Shown here: piece after piece, positions 62,401 through 64,000 of the stretch
How the letters are laid out: the number at the start of each line of letters is the position of its first letter
How positions within the stretch are numbered: the stretch's first letter is position 1
Origin: Apteryx mantelli
Lineage: Eukaryota > Chordata > Aves > Apterygiformes > Apterygidae
Direction: 5' to 3'
DNA length: 64,000 nucleotides
Assembly: GCF_036417845.1 (NCBI RefSeq)
Contig: NC_089985.1
Coordinates: forward strand, 25,688,583 to 25,752,582
Made by a program: the position numbers and the translations under genes
The notes under the pieces: generated by a model
The model's input: only the letters and a program-made list of their open reading frames with translations
The model's database searches: none
Told to the model about the DNA's origin: nothing

Positions 62401-64000
62401 GCCCACAGCTTTTACTCATGTACTTTTGTCCTGATTTCAGGAGCTTATTTGATCAGTGCTTGGTTTAGGTTTTAAATTAAGTATTAGGTGGATGATGTAG
62501 TGTGTTTAAAAAGAAAATGAATACTTGGTAAGAGAAAACAGTGATAGGAACAGAACTATGAGGTATGAGGGTAAGATCTGCTAAACTCTAGTGTTGTTCT
62601 GCAGAAATGAAAGGATGAGGAAATTCTTCACACTTTCTACCTTAGGCATGATTTTCAATGGCAACAGCAGTGCTTGCCTTGGATACTCGCACTGTACACT
62701 GTTATACCTTAATTGAGTAGAGCATACTTAGATCCTAATTTATTTCTCTCTGCAACTTAGAAAACAAGTAGAGGTAGAGACCTGCATTTGCATTTTTGTC
62801 AGGATTTTTTTTTTAAATCAGTTTGAAAGGAATCTATTTATAATGCTTGTGTGATATCTGTAAATTACTTTACTGTTGTTTATTTTTATGCCTCATCATG
62901 TTTGCTGTAAAATCAGTGGTAGTCCAGTTACAAAGTTTGATGGGAATAGAATTGAATCTCAAGAGTGTGGCTCTAGTGAAAGTAATTTAATTTTGCTATT
63001 TTCAATCAAATTACCAATAAATCATTTCTAAATGATTGTTTGCTTGTTAGTCCATTTTAAACCCTCACACCAATGGCTGAAGGCAAAGAAACTCTGAGAA
63101 TCACTGACCCTAGGTGATAAGAATTCATGTCACTTGCCAGAACACTGCCTGATCCCTTTGTGTCAGAACTGAAATATATTGTCAAATAGTTTCTATTTTA
63201 AGCTTACAGCTAAAAATAAGTGTGAAAAGTTATTAATGTCTGAGAGAAGAACTGTTGTGAATTAATGCAGAAGATATATTGTTTTTTTTCCAATTGCAAA
63301 TACATACAACTGAAAATACATTATGGAAAATGATAAAATTGTTTCATTCCTGTTGTCGTACCAAAGTTGGAAAAAAAAAAAAAGGACTGTGAAGGTAACT
63401 TTCTTTAGTTACTCATTTTAATTTGGTTATTTTTTCTAAAGCTGGAATTAAATCTGCAGACTGTAATTAAATATAATTCTTTTTTTAAAATTAAATTTAT
63501 TTTAACCAACTAGCATCTGAAATCTGTAATAGACATAAAAGGAAATACCCTGAATATCTGTAGTTTTTATATAACAGATCATTGATGGTGTGCATAAGGT
63601 ATGGATCTAATGAGCATGCAACACTGCTATCAATCAACCTTTATTTTAATAAGGAACCAGAGGCAACAAAAATCATGTTGCATCAGAGATCAATAACAGA
63701 TGTTTTCTTGAAAAATCAACATGAGAGAGAGTCATAAGTCCATAGTAGAATTAAGCTGTTAGGAATCTTTCATGATAAAAATTTAAAAAGTTAGTTCCTA
63801 CATTCACAGGCCTTTTTTGGATTATAAGCCTGTTCAAACAGGTTCATTTTGATCATGAGTGGTCATAAATCTTCAATATCCTGAGTTTCTTTTGGAAATC
63901 TTCAGGTTTGTAGATCCAATGAAAACTTTAGACGGGCATATAAAAGCTTAGATTGTAATAGAATTAGTATCTAAACTTTGTTATTTTGATTTGTGCTTTA
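38375..64000 (+). CDS. ODF2L: ODF2L, outer dense fiber protein 2-like (partial, 16 coding exons seen, 3' end beyond window)
   Basis: ODF2L, a centrosomal/basal-body coiled-coil protein related to ODF2/cenexin and reported to restrain cilium initiation. Coding exons are 38387-38494, 39827-39985, 41587-41697, 42741-42872, 43598-43660, 45567-45638, 48446-48562, 51784-51969, 52826-52935, 54487-54622, 55169-55279, 56715-56819, 57997-58155, 59924-60009, 60099-60261 and 61147-61272. They join in one frame for 648 residues, or 666 with the candidate cassette exon at 44135-44188. Segments such as [51 protein letters not shown] and [12 protein letters not shown] match human ODF2L. The composition (K, E, Q, L with heptads, few prolines) indicates near-continuous coiled coil. 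Human ODF2L is about 636 residues, so only a short C-terminal part is missing. The first exon is the least certain. Confidence 0.93.
39827..39985 (+). CDS. ODF2L: ODF2L exon 2
   Basis: Codons 37-89, 159 nt, phase 0. The acceptor is TTTTTTCAG and the donor is CAA|GTAAGG. It encodes [19 protein letters not shown] through [16 protein letters not shown]. Similarity to mammalian N-terminal sequence is weak; open frame, strong splice sites and position support it. Confidence 0.75.
41587..41697 (+). CDS. ODF2L: ODF2L exon 3
   Basis: Codons 90-126, 111 nt, phase 0. It encodes [16 protein letters not shown] and [12 protein letters not shown], matching the human LLPLFKDTIEK region. Two AG dinucleotides lie 4 bases apart at the acceptor; only the second keeps the frame. 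Confidence 0.88.
42741..42872 (+). CDS. ODF2L: ODF2L exon 4
   Basis: Codons 127-170, 132 nt. The acceptor is TTTTGACAG and the donor is CAT|GTAAGA. It encodes [19 protein letters not shown], corresponding to human ILIKELDTFKS. An antisense open frame across this exon is a shadow. Confidence 0.9.
43598..43660 (+). CDS. ODF2L: ODF2L exon 5
   Basis: Codons 171-191, 63 nt, phase 0. The acceptor is CTTGCAG and the donor is ACT|GTAAGT. It encodes [20 protein letters not shown], similar to human NLSSMLLENLTDNESEN. Confidence 0.88.
44135..44188 (+). CDS. ODF2L: Candidate ODF2L cassette exon (18 codons, in frame)
   Basis: A 54-base segment with acceptor TTTATAG and strong donor CAG|GTAAGA. It is open in the frame that joins exon 5 to exon 6 and encodes [18 protein letters not shown]. 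It would insert a serine-rich, non-coiled stretch into the coiled coil. I know no counterpart in human ODF2L, so it may be lineage-specific, alternatively spliced or a chance pseudo-exon. Confidence 0.45.
45567..45638 (+). CDS. ODF2L: ODF2L exon 6
   Basis: Codons 192-215, 72 nt. It encodes [20 protein letters not shown], aligning with human NLKKKVFEKEAHIQELS. The acceptor ATGAAG lies after a TTTTTTCC tract; the donor is AAA|GTGAGT. Confidence 0.88.
46734..47660 (+). mobile_element. CR1 LINE fragment in ODF2L intron 6
   Basis: About 0.9 kb of diverged CR1. It has a reverse-transcriptase C-terminal stretch (GGGATCTATCCTGGGACCTT, then TTTAACATCTTTACCGATGA, equivalent to [10 protein letters not shown]). 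CR1 3' words follow, such as GTGAGCCAGCAGCGGGCCCT and AAGAAAGCCAATAGCATCCT. Frameshifts and stops disrupt it, and a run of about 10 G interrupts it near 47395. It is in the same orientation as ODF2L and lies wholly in the intron. The left edge carries a small duplication of GATCAATCCCAGAGGG. Confidence 0.88.
48446..48562 (+). CDS. ODF2L: ODF2L exon 7
   Basis: Codons 216-254, 117 nt. It encodes [19 protein letters not shown] and [14 protein letters not shown], matching human TLKANRFSQSVKVV and QIHKREAENDKLK. The donor CAG|GTCAAC lacks the usual +3 to +5 bases. The frame stays open for another 79 codons into the intron, so intron retention would add an alternative tail. Confidence 0.9.
51784..51969 (+). 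CDS. ODF2L: ODF2L exon 8
   Basis: Codons 255-316, 186 nt, the longest exon seen. It encodes [19 protein letters not shown] and [19 protein letters not shown], clear equivalents of human SLETKIAKWNLQS and ALKKASKVYKQRLDHF. The acceptor is TACCGCAG and the donor is CGT|GTGAGT. Confidence 0.93.
52826..52935 (+). CDS. ODF2L: ODF2L exon 9
   Basis: 110 nt, codons 317-352 plus two bases. It encodes [19 protein letters not shown] and [14 protein letters not shown], aligning with human EAKLSETISASNAWK. The donor AGAA|GTAAGT is strong. Confidence 0.92.
53768..53835 (+). repeat. Possible ancient amniote interspersed repeat fragment
   Basis: The words AAGAACAGGCACATGAGGTT and AGACCAGAAATCTGTGTAGC, then CCCACCGTTCGTCCAGTGTC, resemble an old amniote repeat that reads like 'AAGAAC...TGGGTCAGACCAAAGGTCC...AGCCCAGTATCC'. 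I cannot name the family with certainty. It lies in ODF2L intron 9. Confidence 0.3.
54487..54622 (+). CDS. ODF2L: ODF2L exon 10
   Basis: 136 nt. The first base completes lysine 353, then [35 protein letters not shown] and NLENEKLK, close to human LLEDLKKMEDHGKNSCEEIL. The acceptor ACAAG lacks a pyrimidine tract, but phase and similarity define it. Confidence 0.9.
55169..55279 (+). CDS. ODF2L: ODF2L exon 11
   Basis: Codons 399-435, 111 nt. It encodes [19 protein letters not shown] and [18 protein letters not shown], matching human LAALKDEVVSVENELSELQE. The acceptor is ATAAAG after a T-rich tract; the donor is CAG|GTGACT. Confidence 0.9.
56715..56819 (+). CDS. ODF2L: ODF2L exon 12
   Basis: Codons 436-470, 105 nt. 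It encodes [19 protein letters not shown] and [10 protein letters not shown], aligning with human VQKLQEAAEIVKSRCENLL. The acceptor is TGTCCTAG and the donor is AAG|GTAAGT. Confidence 0.92.
57997..58155 (+). CDS. ODF2L: ODF2L exon 13
   Basis: Codons 471-523, 159 nt. It encodes [37 protein letters not shown] and TLRELQVQ, matching human MRGQMESHLKELERV and TIRELQGQ. The donor CAG|GTGCTA is weak, with an equally weak GT six bases earlier at CAG|GTTCAG. Confidence 0.9.
59924..60009 (+). CDS. ODF2L: ODF2L exon 14
   Basis: 86 nt, codons 524-551 plus two bases. It encodes [19 protein letters not shown] and IRKKYEDLK, related to human LLTKLSLEEENCLIQLKCENL. The acceptor is TTTTCACAG and the donor is AAAAG|GTAACT. 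Confidence 0.9.
60099..60261 (+). CDS. ODF2L: ODF2L exon 15
   Basis: 163 nt, codons 552-606. It encodes [19 protein letters not shown] and the most conserved ODF2-family phrase [17 protein letters not shown], close to human ODF2L ARQLEAALEEGRQ and ODF2 ARQLESAIEDARRQ. The intron before it is only 89 bases, among the shortest here. Confidence 0.93.
61147..61272 (+). CDS. ODF2L: ODF2L exon 16 (last seen in window)
   Basis: Codons 607-648, 126 nt. It encodes [19 protein letters not shown] and [18 protein letters not shown], matching human VAEEIEKM and ILDLETELRKKNEE. The donor CAT|GTGAGT is good, so at least one further exon follows. The expected terminal YLQFLK-type segment was not found before 64000. 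Confidence 0.92.
61273..64000 (+). other. ODF2L 3' intron, open to the right edge
   Basis: About 2.7 kb of AT-rich DNA. I looked for the final ODF2L coding exon and found no open segment with splice borders and ODF2L similarity. A short plus-strand frame at 61346-61537 lacks these signs. No repeats beyond short A or T runs were recognised. Confidence 0.55.

Overview
This window is vertebrate nuclear DNA, most likely from a bird. Every gene is split into short exons with GT/AG borders and kilobase introns. The only recognisable interspersed repeats are two decayed CR1 LINE copies, and repeat density is low. Two very GC-rich CpG islands stand out against AT-rich surroundings. The gene order (CLCA gene, CLCA2, then ODF2L head-to-head with CLCA2) matches the tetrapod CLCA locus as I remember it from human 1p22. 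The species itself cannot be read from the sequence.

Layout: (1) 1-8340, minus strand: the 5' seven coding exons of a CLCA1/CLCA4-like gene, running off the left edge. It has a TATA box, a signal peptide, the zinc-protease motif and an intact VWA metal site. (2) 8341-13620: intergenic, no gene seen. (3) 13621-30235, minus strand: a complete 14-exon CLCA2, predicted at 926 residues, with signal peptide, HEWAH protease motif, degenerate VWA metal site, FN3-like region and one C-terminal membrane span. Its first exon lies in a CpG island. (4) 30236-38374: divergent intergenic region with a CR1 copy, a possible conserved regulatory block and a second CpG island carrying a minisatellite and a G-quadruplex motif. 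(5) 38375 to the right edge, plus strand: ODF2L, with 16 coding exons plus one candidate cassette exon; the last coding exon(s) lie beyond the window.

The two CLCA genes are tandem paralogues. They share every intron position and phase that can be compared, which supports tandem duplication. CLCA proteins are secreted or surface-anchored self-cleaving metalloproteases that modulate chloride conductance and epithelial behaviour. ODF2L is a coiled-coil centrosome/cilium protein with no evident functional link to CLCA; it is a positional neighbour.

Exon borders were derived by hand from open frame, splice consensus and phase continuity. They are mutually consistent (the phases close across all 14 CLCA2 exons), but no transcript data were available. 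Comparisons with human proteins rest on memory of those families. I found no convincing undescribed system. The most original leads are a possible 18-codon ODF2L cassette exon, a GC-AG intron at the ODF2L 5' end, the repeat-rich ODF2L promoter, and the loss of metal-site residues in CLCA2 but not in its neighbour.
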